64,000 nucleotides of DNA from positions 67,706,501-67,770,500 of the forward strand of contig JAZHRO010000003.1 of NCBI GenBank assembly GCA_037157565.1. Reading direction: 5' to 3'. Below are positions 1 to 10,962 of this stretch, piece after piece. The DNA comes from Thalassia testudinum. Lineage: Eukaryota > Streptophyta > Magnoliopsida > Alismatales > Hydrocharitaceae. A model generated the notes under the pieces. That model saw nothing but the letters and a program-made list of their open reading frames with translations, was not told where the DNA came from and ran no database searches. Both the position numbers and the translations under genes were made by a program. Numbering within the stretch: the stretch's first letter is position 1; each line of letters starts with the position of its first letter.

Positions 1-799
1 AGAATCAATTCTCTCAAGTTGCTTAATTTGATTCTTTCGTGAACAAACCCTAACCCTGATTTCTGCTCCTACTTAGGGTTTAAGGTATCTAGGGCTATCA
101 CCTTCTTACTTAAGCCCTAGGTACACACTTGGAATCAATTAATTGGACCAATTAGAGACAGCTAGGGTTTCCATCTCGGGGTTTCAGAGACACATTTGCT
201 TAAAAAAAGAAGAATTAACCTCTCAAAATAATGTGTGCCTAAGCCTTGATTGAATATACCTATGCAAGCAAAGCCTAAAATCAGGCTCTAAATCTCACTT
301 GAATCCTAAATGTGGGACCTAATATTCTCAAAGGACAAACAGGTGAAGTTGACCCACCTTGTGGTGTCAACCAATCTTCGAATTAGGTCACCTTGTACAA
401 AAGTATCTTAAAGTTCAAGTGGAATCATAAGCACCTTGCTCTTAACTTAAAATCTATAGACTTAAGAGGTCAAGTCACCATTCTGGTCTACCTGGACCCT
501 CAGTGACAAGGAAGGTCGGGTAAGGGAAACCCTGTAACTCGTGGGGATGCTCTACCTTGCAGGGGTCTTTGTCGGACTCTCCCTTCTTGGCTGCCTAGGT
601 AATTCGCAAGTGGACGACTTTCTGATCCAAGGGTATCATTCGCCCCGAACCTCTATAGTCATCCAAAAGCTTTTGGGTGCCTCGATTGGGTCCATCTGAT
701 ATTCTATCTCTCATCTTCTCCATCGGTGCATATTTGGGAAGACCAACCTTGAAACCTCCATTAGTTATTCACTCTCATCGAGGCCAAGCCTCGACCTCC
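1..799 (+). other. Leader (5' untranslated part) of Athila-like element A
   Basis: No gene is seen here. The stretch lies directly upstream of a gag reading frame on the same strand and looks like the long untranslated leader typical of Athila/Tat elements: no long open frame and several 'ccctaa/agggttt' runs. No primer-binding site is visible, so the 5' LTR must lie left of the window. A GTG-initiated frame beginning at 677 is in phase with gag, but the first ATG in that phase is at 800, so I place the boundary there. Confidence 0.5.
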
Positions 800-2549
800 A
801 TGTTTATGCAACAACCCAATCAGATTGACATCTCCTCTGATTCTGAGCCTACCTCTCCCTCATCAACCATGTATCATCCAGAATGACCTGACTTTGAATC
901 ACAACAATTCTTCGATTTAAAAGATCAGATCAATGCTATCATCAACACACCGTTGTGCCATCAAATGCGAGGTCACTATAATCCCGTCAAAGAGGAGATC
1001 GAACCCCGAATCAACATTCCCGCAGGAGGACTCGAGGTGCAGCTCAAGCCCAGTATGCTTCACATGACTCCAAAATTTCATGGCTTGAATTTCGAGGATC
1101 CTTTTCAGCACATCAAGAACTTAAAGCACCTCGCCCACAATTTTGGAGTAGATGTGCAAAATTGTGACAGACTACTCTTAAAACTCTTCTCCTTCTCTTT
1201 GGCCGACAAAGATGCCCACTGGTTTCATACTCAACCACACACAATCAACACATGGGTAGAACTCCAAACTGCCTTCCTACAAAAATTCCACCCCATTGGT
1301 CGTACAAACACTATGCGACACCAAATCATGCACTTCTCCCAAGGAGCAGGAGAATCTCTACACGAGGCATGGGATCGCTTTCTGGATCTCATGCGTAAGT
1401 GCCCCCATCACAGAGTTCTAAAGTGGGAACAAGTCCAATCCTTTTACCACAGGCTCTGTAATGACATTAAGCTATTTGTTAATGCAACCTGTGGTGGTAG
1501 CATCATGCGTCAACATGACGACACGACCTGGGAGATTCTTGAAAGCATACGGGAGAACTCCTTGATCAATGAGTCACTAGGTGCATACAACCGGACATCC
1601 ACCCTCGCATTGACAAACAATCAGGGGGTACACGAATCCCGAGGCCTTTCCGCATCTGTTGATCTGGAATTGGTACCTAATCAGTTGGACAAGGTCTTCA
1701 TCATCGAAAAGAAGGTGGACGACAACACTCGTAATCTACAAAAATCCACCTCTACACCTCAAAGCACATACACGCACCTACCTACAGGAAGGGAGGCTGC
1801 ACACAACATCTACCACTCCTTAGGGATGGATGCATATCCACCCTCATCTGATTGTGGCTTCGGAGGTAACTTCGGGTCAACCGACCATAATTGGGGGAAC
1901 TCTGTACCCCCATACCCTAATTATCTCGGAGCTCCTCAGACCTGCGAGGATCTCCATGTCGTCTAGAATAATCCTTTCTACAACACCTAAACCCTGGATG
2001 GCATAATCATCCTTACTTTTCGTGGTTAGGAAATAACCCAAATCTGAGATCTGATTTCCAACCCCGACCACAAAACCAACGACCATATCAACCCACTCAA
2101 CCAAGGCCAATCAAAATTTTCAATCTGGAGCACCAAAGGAAGATCAGATATCTTTGATCTCCAGACCTTGGTTAATATGCAAAAACATTACAGAGAAGAG
2201 ATCTCTGAACTATGAAATCAATTGGCCCAGCTGGCAAGTGTTCGCCAGCCTGGTGCACTTCCTTCTCAACCTCTTCCAAACCTGAATAACGTGTCGAACC
2301 AGAGGCACGTTATGAACCCAAATCAGGGCCAAGCACACTTTGTTTATCAGGCCCCTTCTGCTCCATCACTTGATGAGATGAATGTTTCAACTTCATACTC
2401 TGGATTTCAGCAGCAGGCACCTATTTTGCCCAACCCAAACCAAAATCAGGCAAGATTATATTCCGTCAGCACCCGTAGTGGCAAAGCAACACAGCACCCA
2501 CCTTTTCCAAGCCACAACTATCCTAAGACTGTAGACCCTAAACCTAGAT
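800..2549 (+). pseudogene. Gag of Ty3/gypsy (Athila/Tat-like) element A, broken
   Basis: Retrotransposon gag (capsid) protein, which would assemble virus-like particles in the cytoplasm. The family is recognised from the block at about 1075-1490: 'KFHGLNFEDPFQHI', 'HWFHTQPHTINTWVELQ', 'FLQKFHPIGRTNTMRHQI', 'GAGESLHEAWDRFLDLMR' and 'CPHH'. The C-terminal linker ends with 'VSTRSGKATQHPP', the usual lead into the protease region. One reading frame holds throughout, but there is an in-frame TGA at 884-886 (where relatives suggest Trp), a TAG at 1964-1966 and further stops to 2220; the frame reopens 2222-2549. The protease and polymerase are missing because a copia LTR begins at 2550. Confidence 0.85.
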
Positions 2550-3092
2550 TGTGGGGTTGGAGAATATCCTATGGATTGCAACTAAATATTAGAGGGGAGG
2601 GGTGAATAGTATTGCTTTAAAAAAAATGAGTCAGATTAAAAAAATAAGACAACAAAGATTCATGCACAGAGTGCACCTGATTTACAGTGGAAACCCAATT
2701 TGGGTAAAAACCACTACCTAAGCCTCCCAACTTAGGATTTTTTTGACTAGTACAAGCTAGTCAATCCACTATTTGCACCACTTGAATGAGGGTGGCACAA
2801 CCACCTACAAACCCTTCTCTTTTATCCTGAAGAGAAGTAAAAATAATAACCACGAATCTTCCAAATAGGCTTGGGATCCGTAAATGAAAATAACAAAATA
2901 GTATAACAAGAAAATGAATTCTACGGAACCTCAATAAATGATCAAACTGATTTTTTGCAAAGGTTCAAGGTGTCATGATTTCGAAGAGCGTGAAGAACGA
3001 AGTGTGGAAGCCTTTTCAATAAGCACGAGAATCTCTATTTTTCAATGGTGTTTCTATTTAAAAGTTGTAAAGGAATGAGTTGCATGTGACTT

Positions 3093-3101
3093 CTATTTAT
3101 A
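3093..3101 (-). promoter_or_regulatory. TATA box of copia LTR
   Basis: The minus strand reads TATAAATAG, a textbook plant TATA box, inside the copia LTR. It is about 540 bp downstream of the sense-strand LTR start and just downstream of the GGTCGATCAA cluster, so it would drive transcription toward lower coordinates. Inferred from sequence only. Confidence 0.6.
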
Positions 3102-3130
3102 CAAAAAGTTTTGCTTAAATGGAAACAAAA

Positions 3131-3311
3131 TTGGTCGATCAATTAAGATTAATTGATTGATCAAAAAGTACTTTGGTCGATCAAATAAGAATGTTGGTCG
3201 ATCAAGAGGATATTTCTCAACTTCCTAAAATGGACTGATTTCATCGATCAATTAAGTAGGTTGGTCAATCAAAGTATTTTGGTCGATCAATTAATAAGTT
3301 TGGTTGATCAA
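3131..3311. repeat. GGTCGATCAA word cluster, LTR copy
   Basis: Four exact GGTCGATCAA words (starting 3133, 3175, 3195, 3281) plus variants such as GGTCAATCAA, GGTTGATCAA and TTGATTGATCAA, separated by 10-70 bp. All exact copies have the same orientation. The cluster lies 30-210 bp upstream of the LTR TATA box on the element's sense strand, an enhancer-like position. Confidence 0.85.
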
Positions 3312-3645
3312 TAGCCATAAAATTTGGATTTGAAAAGATACCAGAAAAAATTGTTTTTGAGTTTTATTTGAGATTCCTTACAATAAAGTCCTAGACTCAA
3401 ATAAATGAAAAAGACGTTCATCAGCAACTGTTTGAACTTGTGTCTTGAACAAAGGCTTCAATCCAAGATAGTCCTAAAATGTCAGTCTTAGCAATAAACA
3501 TAATTTTGGTGTATCAAAACAGAGGTGCCTATATTCTCCCACTTTTTGATAACAAAATTATAATTATGAATTTGAAAAAAGCTTTAAATAATATCTCCCA
3601 CTTTTTGTTTCAGCAAAAAGTAAACGTGCTGCTGGTTATTTCACA

Positions 3646-3662
3646 ATTAACTCCCCCTTAAA
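3646..3662 (-). other. Polypurine tract of copia element
   Basis: The minus strand reads TTTAAGGGGGAGTTAAT immediately upstream of the 3' LTR start. This is the usual site for priming plus-strand DNA synthesis and fixes the orientation and LTR boundary. Confidence 0.7.
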
Positions 3663-3839
3663 GAAGTAATCTAAGCATCAATATAACATCATGCATTGAG
3701 AGTGCTAGTAATATAAAACTGAAGGAGATAATATTCATTCAACATCATAAAAAAATGTCGAGAAAAGATAACATATAAAAGAGTCTAGAATAAACTGATA
3801 CAAGCCAAAATGAAAGCAAATATAAGAACTAATCATCTA

Positions 3840-5280
3840 AAGTTGCCATAAAGGAATCCATGGTGCTCTGAAGATTAGTATCTCGCTCGAGGTCCAGTGA
3901 GTCTGATCTGTCAGAAGATGTAGGATGACCAAGGCAAATACGTCATTGAGCTGACAATCGTGGTGTCGAATGCCTGAATGTCCTGCGAGGAGGAGTAATC
4001 TGCTAGTCAGTTGGTGGTGCTGCTAGTGAAGTTGATGAAGTAGGAGGAGGAGGAGGTGCTGCAAAATTCAAGGTAGTCGAATGACAAGGTCAAGGAGGCC
4101 AGTGAAGCTCCTACTGAATGATATGAACAGACTCACCAAGTTTGTCCAACAACTGACTGTAAGCATTCAGGTAATCTGATAGCTGATGCCCGTGCCTCAT
4201 CATAATTATGTCTATCTCTCGCTACCTATGCATCATCAAAGAAATACCAGCGATCACATCCTGAATAGTGACAAAGTCCCTGCCTGAAATCTATCTATCC
4301 AAGAGGCTCCAGTCCTGATAGTAGAAAGAGGGTGAAGGTCTCACTGGAGGTGGACATGTCGCAGTGAAGTGCTCATAAGGTGGGAACAAAGAAGGTATTG
4401 TGGTATGCTCTTGCTGCTACCGCTACTCTTGCGGTGCACCCTCATCACAAGCTCCCTATGCTTGCTCCATCTTCGCAAAAGTGAGTTTATCAAAAATGGA
4501 GACACGAGTGATAAACTATTTTGATTGATGTTCATGGGTACACTGAAATGAAGAAAAATATGGGATAAAAGTGTCCCAAACTGGAAGGAGCTACTCGGTG
4601 GTTTACTCATAAGATAAAGAATCAAATGGTTCCAATTGAACTATTTGTTCTTCATAAAGGCAAGATGGTGATCAGCATTATACTAGGGTAGTTTTCAAAA
4701 GATGTGGACTTGGACATAAAGTTCTGTAAAAAGACACAATTCAGAAAATGAGGCAATCGACGAAAAAAGGGTGACTTGGTAGGACAACCCAAGTCAAAAT
4801 GAGAGGGAGTGAGCAGGGTCTCCCTAATAGTATCGGACTGAGTTTGCTGATGTAACTCAAGAAAAGTAGGTCCAATAGAAGGATAGCCAAGAATCTCCAT
4901 CAAAACGTCCGCATTGACCAAAACCTCTATCTAGTAGATGTTCAAGGGCAACTTGATGTTGGAGTCTCTACCTATATCTTTGAGATTGGCATAAAATAGG
5001 TGACAGGCCATGGGATCAACACCAGAAATGCAGCTATGCTTGGAACCCGCATAAAAGTTTCGCTCAAATAGATGCAAAACCTGACGGTATGCAAATTTTT
5101 CATGGATCACAGGGAAGATAGACTCAAAATAGGGAACTCAACGGGTCATCCGATGTGCGAAGAGAACTTAGCGAAAAAAGAAAATCAATCACGAGCAGCC
5201 TCGGTAATAAAAAAGCGATCGAAAGTATCATTGCGATGACTAGAAGAGCCTCGAGGATGTTTGGGTGCCATCGTGAGGTG
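3840..5280 (-). pseudogene. Decayed third ORF in the env-like position of the copia element
   Basis: The minus strand between RNase H and the 3' LTR holds open segments (5327-5124, 4921-4652, 4625-4341) that can be followed through frame changes as one protein of about 450 residues. Recognisable pieces are 'LMEILGYPSIGPTFLEL' and 'FENYPSIMLITILPL', and an Arg/Phe-rich N-terminal segment around 5270-5160. This resembles the extra ORF that follows pol in Sireviruses and related plant elements, often called env-like or plant transposon protein. I see no clear signal peptide or fusion peptide in the decayed text, so an envelope role is not supported. Function unknown. Confidence 0.5.
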
Positions 5281-5289
5281 CTGAAAAAA

Positions 5290-6215
5290 CATGGTTGGTC
5301 AATCAAAAATGTTTGTTGGTTGACCAAAAAAGAATCGGACTATTGGTCGATCAACCAAAGGGTTTGCTTGACCAAAAGATCATGACCAGAAAAAAAGGTG
5401 TTTGACCGGAAGATAAATTCACGTATGCTATGCAATTTTGCAAGAAAAGATATGAAAATAAGATCAAACAAGCGAGAGTAAGTCAAAGCACATTTTAAAC
5501 GCAAGAAAAATCCAAAGGGATGGATGTATTCAAGGTTTAGAATGTACCGAGATCGAACAAAAGTTGGTCGATCAAAATGGAGGCCAAATGGATGGAGTGC
5601 GAGGAGGTCGAAGTCGTACGAGCACGGTGGTGCAAGGAGGCAATGATCAAGCCCACACTTGCGACGTCCGGTTCATGATGGACCCACACATGGAGGAGGC
5701 CTTGTGCAAGGAGGATGAAGTTGGCGAAGTTGGTCGATCAGAGGAGAATAGAAGTTGTGGGGTAGTGTTTGAAAGAAGTGGGGACCATTTATGATGATTA
5801 AAAAAATAGGTTTAGGGGTAAAAATGAGTTTTTAAAGAGAACATGATTAGCAAAATAGGCAAATGCACTTAAGGCAATTAATCACATAGGTTAGAAACAG
5901 TAAAGGAAGATTGCGAACGGAAAACAAGGAAACAAGATTGCAATCGCAAAGGTGAATCTGCCCAGTTTTGGTCGATCAAAATAGGAAATGATCGACCAAA
6001 ATAAGTATTTGGTCGATAAAAGTTTGAAAGTTTGGAGGGAAAATTCCCTTCTAAACAGTTTGGTCCATCAAAAATTTTAGTTGATCGATCAAAAAGAAAA
6101 AATAGTGGTGGAAAAATTTTCGCTAGGCAAATTCAAGTTTTGGTCGATCAAATAATAGTTTTGATCGTTCAAAGGTTGGTCGATCAATTTTTGAAAATTG
6201 ATCGATCAAAATAGT
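5290..6215. repeat. GGTCGATCAA word cluster, post-pol copy
   Basis: Five exact GGTCGATCAA words (starting 5345, 5566, 5970, 6142, 6178) and about ten variants (for example GGTTGACC at 5318, inverted GATCGACC at 5989, GATCGATCAA at 6200). This is the same word as in the LTR at 3131-3311. The stretch lies between the end of RNase H and the start of the third ORF on the element's sense strand. No other gene is seen in it. Confidence 0.8.
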
Positions 6216-6240
6216 AAAAGAGTCAATTTTTAGGCTACTT

Positions 6241-7735
6241 AATTAAGCTCTTTTAATCTAGATAAACCTAATGAATGACAAATTTGATTAAACCTATCTT
6301 TTGTAAAGGTTTTGTGAATATATCAGCTAGCTGCTTTTCTGTGTTAATAAATTCTAAGTTGATATCCCCTTTTAAGACATAATCTCTAAAAAAGTGTTGT
6401 CTAATATCAATATGTTTAGTCCTAGAGTGTTGTACTGGATTCCTAGATAAGTTGATGGCACTGGTGTTGTCACACAAGATTTTGTTATTTTTAAAAGTTA
6501 ATCCAATGACTTTTAAAGTTTGTTTCATCCACAATAGTTGTGAACATGCTAAGGATGCTACTACATATTCTGCTTCAGTTGTGGATATAGATACAGTGTT
6601 TTGTTTTCTAGAGAACCAAGAGACTAGGGAATTTTCGAGAAATTGACAAGTTCCACTAGTACTCTTTCGGCTGTGAAGCTACCCGCATAGTTAACATCAC
6701 AAAAGGAATATAATTCCAATGTGTCTGACTTCGGATAGAAGAGTCCTAAGTGTGTTGTTTAGATATCTAAGAATTCTTTTAACAGCATTTAGATGTGATA
6801 CCTTAGGGTTTACTTGAAAACAAGTGCATAAACAAGTGCAAAATAGAAGGTTAGGTCTACTTGCAGTTAATTGTAATAGAGATCCTATCATGCACCTATA
6901 AAGTTTTTGATCTACTGACTTACCTGTGCCATCAGTTTTTAATTAGGTAGAAGCTGCCATCGGTGTTTCTTTACCTTTGACTTTGTCCACTGAGAATTTC
7001 TTCAATATCTCTACTTGTATTTTGTTTGAGATATGAAGATTCCAGAGGGTAGTTGATCAATCTGAAGACCTAGGAAGAACTTAAGTTCTCCCATCATACT
7101 CATCTCAAATTGATCCTGCATAACCTTTGCAAATTCTTGGCAAAGTAGATCATTAGTAGCACCGAAAATAATATCATCTACATATTTTTGAATTATTAGG
7201 AGGTCATTTTGTTTTATTTTTGTAAATAAAGTTGGATCAATTTAACCAATTTTAAACTCATTGTCAATTAAGTATGTTTTTAATCTTTCATACGAGGCTC
7301 GTGGAGCTTGTTTTAATCAATACAATGCTTTATTTAATTTGTATACGTGTTCCGGATGATTTAGACCTTCAAATCCTAGAGGTTGTTTAACAAAGACTTC
7401 CTCCTTAATGAATCCATTTAAAAAGGCACTTTTGACATCCATTTGGAAAATCTTGAATTCCATATGGGCTGAAAAAGCTAGCAACATTCTAATAAATTCA
7501 TGTTGGGCAATAGGTGCATATCTTTCATCAAAATCTATTCCTTCCTCCTGATTCTATCGTTGAGCCACAAGTCTAACTTTATTTCTAACTACATGTCCTG
7601 ATCCATCAAGTTTGTTCCTAAAAATCCACTTCGTTCCAATAATAGTTTGTTGCTCAGGTTTTGGAACTAGCTCCCATACTTGACTTTTCCTGAATTGATT
7701 TAGCTCATCTTCCATAGCAATAATCCAATAATTTT
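6241..7735 (-). pseudogene. Copia reverse transcriptase and RNase H, broken
   Basis: The RVT_2-type reverse transcriptase and RNase H of the copia polyprotein copy genomic RNA to DNA. The catalytic YVDD is visible on the minus strand at 7184-7173, followed by 'DIIFGA'. The RT C-terminal part contains 'SHLNAVKRILRYL' near 6800. RNase H ends with 'ILCDNTSAINLSRNP', 'RTKHIDIRQHFFRD' and 'QLADIFTKPLQ' (6534-6268). Several stops and frame changes split it, so no active enzyme is expected. Confidence 0.85.
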
Positions 7736-8850
7736 CTAAGAAGGCTTCCTTAAAGTTTTAGGTTCTAATTGAGATACAAAAGCTATAAATGCTAATGTGT
7801 TAAGGGAAGATCTGGTCTGAACTCCTTTTGATAATTCTCCTATCACTAGTTCCTTAGGATGATCTTTTACAAACGAGATATCTCTAGGTAGTTCATTAGA
7901 AATAATATCTTTTAGAATATTTGAAGGATCATCTATTGTATCATCATCATCAATCGTGGAAGATTTAGGTTGAACTAATGTTTTATTAAATGATACATGC
8001 ATGGTTTCTTCAACAGAATTCTTCTTATAAATGACCCTATAGGCTTTACTTCTGGCTGAATAACCTAGGAAAATCCCTTCTGAACTTTTTGCATCAAACT
8101 TATCAAGATTATCTTTAGTGTTAAGTATAAAACATCGACATCTGAAAGTCTTGAAGTAGGAAATTGTAGGAGTTCTTCCATGATAGAGTTCAAAGGGTGC
8201 CTTCTTTAGAATTGGTCTTATCAGGGTTCTATTTTGGATATAACAAGTAGTGTTTGCAGCCTCAGCCCAAAAATATCATGGTAGCTTTGACTCGCATAGC
8301 AATGTGTCGGAACACTCTTGTAAGGTCCTATTTTTCCTCTCAACTACACCATTCTGCGATGCAGCCCTAGGAAAGGCAAACACATGTTTAATTCCATATT
8401 GATCACAAAAATTCGAGAAAGATTCATTTTCAAATTCTCCACCATGATCACTTCTGATTTTGATTACTTCAGATCCCTTTTCATTCTATAATCTTCTAAC
8501 TAGTTTGCTAAAGGCATCTAGAGTTATGTCGTTGCTCTTAAAGAAAGATACCTAGGTAAATATAGAGAAGTCTTCAATTATGACTAAATAAAATTTGCAC
8601 CCACTTAGGCTTTTAGATGTGGTTGGTCCCAATAAATCTAAGTGAAGTCGCTTTAGGGGTTGAGAAGTGCTAACCATCCTTTTTGGTTTAAAAGGGTTTT
8701 TGGTTTGCTTGCTGGCTTGACAAGAATCGCAGACTTTGCTTTTCCTGAAGTCGATCCTTGGCAGAACTTTGAGAAGTTCATGTTTCACAAGTTTACTAAT
8801 GTTTCCCATGTGAACATGACCTAGTCATTTATGCCAAAGAATTGCCTCTT
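7736..8850 (-). pseudogene. Copia integrase with GAG-pre-integrase zinc region, broken
   Basis: On the minus strand the order is zinc-binding pre-integrase segment (8809-8680: 'MGNISKLVKHELL', then 'CDSCQASKQTKNPF'), integrase core start ('LHLDLLGP', 'FYLVIIEDFS'), and further core motifs in other frames to about 8100. An acidic linker of the integrase-RT junction follows at 8002-7736 ('DDDDTIDDPSNIL'). The HHCC cysteines and the first catalytic Asp region can be read. The core is interrupted by stops at about 8550 and after. Confidence 0.8.
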
Positions 8851-9648
8851 CGTCAGATATGACAAGACATTCAAGATTGTCGTATTTGTCGAAGCTTATG
8901 GTGTTAATATCTTTGTGTTTATTTCCTTTAAGAATAACTTGATTTGTTTCTTCATCATGAATTTTAAAACCTTTTGATGTAAATGTAATTCTGTTCCCCT
9001 TATCACATATTTAGCTTACACTTAAAAGATTGTGTTTTAAACCTTTGACTAAGTGCACATTTTCGATTGAGGTAGAAGAATTACCAATTTAGCCAATACC
9101 AATAATACGACCCTTGTGGTTGTTCCCGAACGTGATCGTACCACCTTCTTGAAGGTTGAGTTGTAGGAATATGTCTTCCCCGCTAGTCATGTGCTTGGAA
9201 CAGCCGCTGTCCATAATCCATCTTCTTTCTTCGCTTTCTTGTCATTGATTTGTGATTGTGAGGCTTCCTTTGGTATAGTGGCTTCAATGTTCCATTGATT
9301 TGTTGGAATGTCCACTTTTTATAATCTACTAAGCCTACAAACAAGATTGCAAAATACTTTTTGGTACCCATTTTTGCTTGGGTCCACGGTGGTTTGTATT
9401 CATTGCCTATTTTGGCAAGCTACCTTTCACTTTATTTTGACTGGAACTAGATGCTTCATGGCTATTCTTTGGTATATAGCCTAACCCAAACTTTGTGGTG
9501 CTTTGGGTTTGTGTTCCTAACAATTTGTGCAGATTTCTACTTCCAATTGTGAATTTGGTCAGGTCATTTAGTAGAACAGCAGAGTTTTCTTTGAATTTAC
9601 CTATGTCTATTTCTAAGTTGTTTATTTGAGATTTAGTGTTGTAATTTC
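8851..9648 (-). pseudogene. Copia protease and C-terminal gag, broken
   Basis: Between 9240 and 9170 the frames carry the retroviral-type aspartic protease start of copia elements (a D-S-G-C-S-x-H-M pattern, here split by a frameshift). Upstream on the minus strand (9648-9400) lies a Lys/Asn/Leu-rich, coiled-coil-like gag stretch with 'NNLEIDIGKFKENSAV' and 'LHKLLGTQ', matching the Sirevirus gag C-terminal coiled coil. The frame runs into the LINE insertion at 9648 and continues at 25987. Confidence 0.7.
9636..9648. repeat. LINE target-site duplication, left copy
   Basis: GTGTTGTAATTTC, identical to 25974-25986. It lies next to the poly-T that marks the 3' end of the minus-strand LINE. Confidence 0.9.
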
Positions 9649-9741
9649 TTTTTTTTCTGAAATAGAGTGGAAAGCTACTGTGCTACGATAGCAATCCGGA
9701 GAGCATTTTATTTCATACTATTTAAAAAGAAATATGGAGAA

Positions 9742-10962
9742 CTAGACATTAGATCCCCATCTATATATGAGGGACCAGTACACATTTACAATTTGCACAC
9801 AGCATACTGGTCTCTCCTGAAATAACTTCTCATTTCTCGCCCTCCATACACACCACAAAGTCACATCTATGTGCATATGTGGTCTTCCAGGTGTTGCAAA
9901 CCTCTGCCATAGGGAGTCCCATGAGGGTAAAGGTTCCTGACACATTTTTCTCCATATCATATCCCCGACCAGGCATGAAGAGAATATGTGAGATATGCTA
10001 TCAGTGTGCAACCTGCATAGATAGCATTCATTTAATGTTGCCCCCATTCTTTTGTGTCTAAGATCTCCCATGATCAGACCTTCCCTCCTACACAACCACA
10101 AAAAAATTTGTACTTTGATTGGGATCTTCAATAGCCATAGCTTCCTGTCGACAAGGTCACTTTCCATACTCCTGCTAGATCTGATTATTTCTCCATATGC
10201 CCACTGGGCAGTGTAAATGCCATTCCAAACATTTGTGTCCTCCATGCCAGGCCTTGGACTGAAGATCTACAGAATTGAAATCAAATTCTGCCTTTCCTCC
10301 CATAGACAGGTACCCTCTCTGCTAGTTTCAGTTTCATCTAGAGTCCAGCAATCACTAGTTTAAGACTAGAAGCTACTGACTGAAGCATCTTTGTCTACTA
10401 TAGCCGAGTATGCTCTTGGATATGAGTCTTTCAAAATGCCCAGTGGTGACCATTGTTCATTCCAAAAGCTAAACTCATGGCCATCTCCAAGCTTTGATTG
10501 CACCAAATGCCAATTGCTTTTGACAGCTTGAATAACCGATCTCCAAAAAGGGGATGGTCTGACTAGGAATAGTCTCTTTAACATACTGCTAGAGTAGCCA
10601 TAATAGTCCTTAACAAGTTTGGTCCACAGCTTTTCCTTGCCATCAAAAATCTTGACCGCCCATTTGATCAAAATGGCCTCAATGAATTCTTTAAGAGCCT
10701 TAATCCCCAATCCACCCTCTCCCTTTGGCCGGCATATGTGTTCCAACTTAATAGTCTGCATGAATCTCCCCTCATGTCGAGCCCCTTTCCAAAAGAATTT
10801 CTTTTGCATTACATCGACAAGTTTCCAAGTAGACTTCAGGGCTTTGAAGAGGGAGAAATAGATCGAGATAGAAGTAATAATTGAGTTTAATAAGATCAGT
10901 CTTCCCCCTTTTTTATAGAAATTTGCTGCTCCATCATTCCAACTTAATAGAGATCTTGTCAA
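9742..10962 (-). pseudogene. LINE ORF2 C-terminal part (thumb region and zf-RVT)
   Basis: Two open segments. 10962-10366 carries the post-RT region of plant L1 ORF2 ('SWNDGAANFYKKGGRLILLNS', 'FFWKGARHEGRF', 'GGLGIKALKEFIEAIL'). 10245-9742 carries the zf-RVT domain ('LWLLKIPIKVQIFLWL', 'CYLC...DSISHIFSSC'), a reverse-transcriptase-associated zinc region. A frame break separates them around 10365-10246. A roughly 90-bp 3' tail follows to the poly-A. Confidence 0.85.

Larger units (their letters stand above)
2550..3645 (-). repeat. 3' LTR of the copia element
   Basis: On the + strand it starts TGTGGGGTTGG and ends GGTTATTTCACA, giving TGTG...CACA ends. It is followed at once by the complement of a purine tract, as expected for a 3' LTR read on the minus strand. 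Length is about 1.1 kb. It contains a minus-strand TATA box and a cluster of GGTCGATCAA words upstream of that box. The 5 bp to the left (TAGAT) may be a target-site duplication, but the partner end of the element is not present to confirm it. Confidence 0.75.

Noticed and set aside
2545..2549. TAGAT as target duplication of the copia element
   Set aside because: The other end of the copia element is missing, so the 5-bp match cannot be tested; kept only as a remark.
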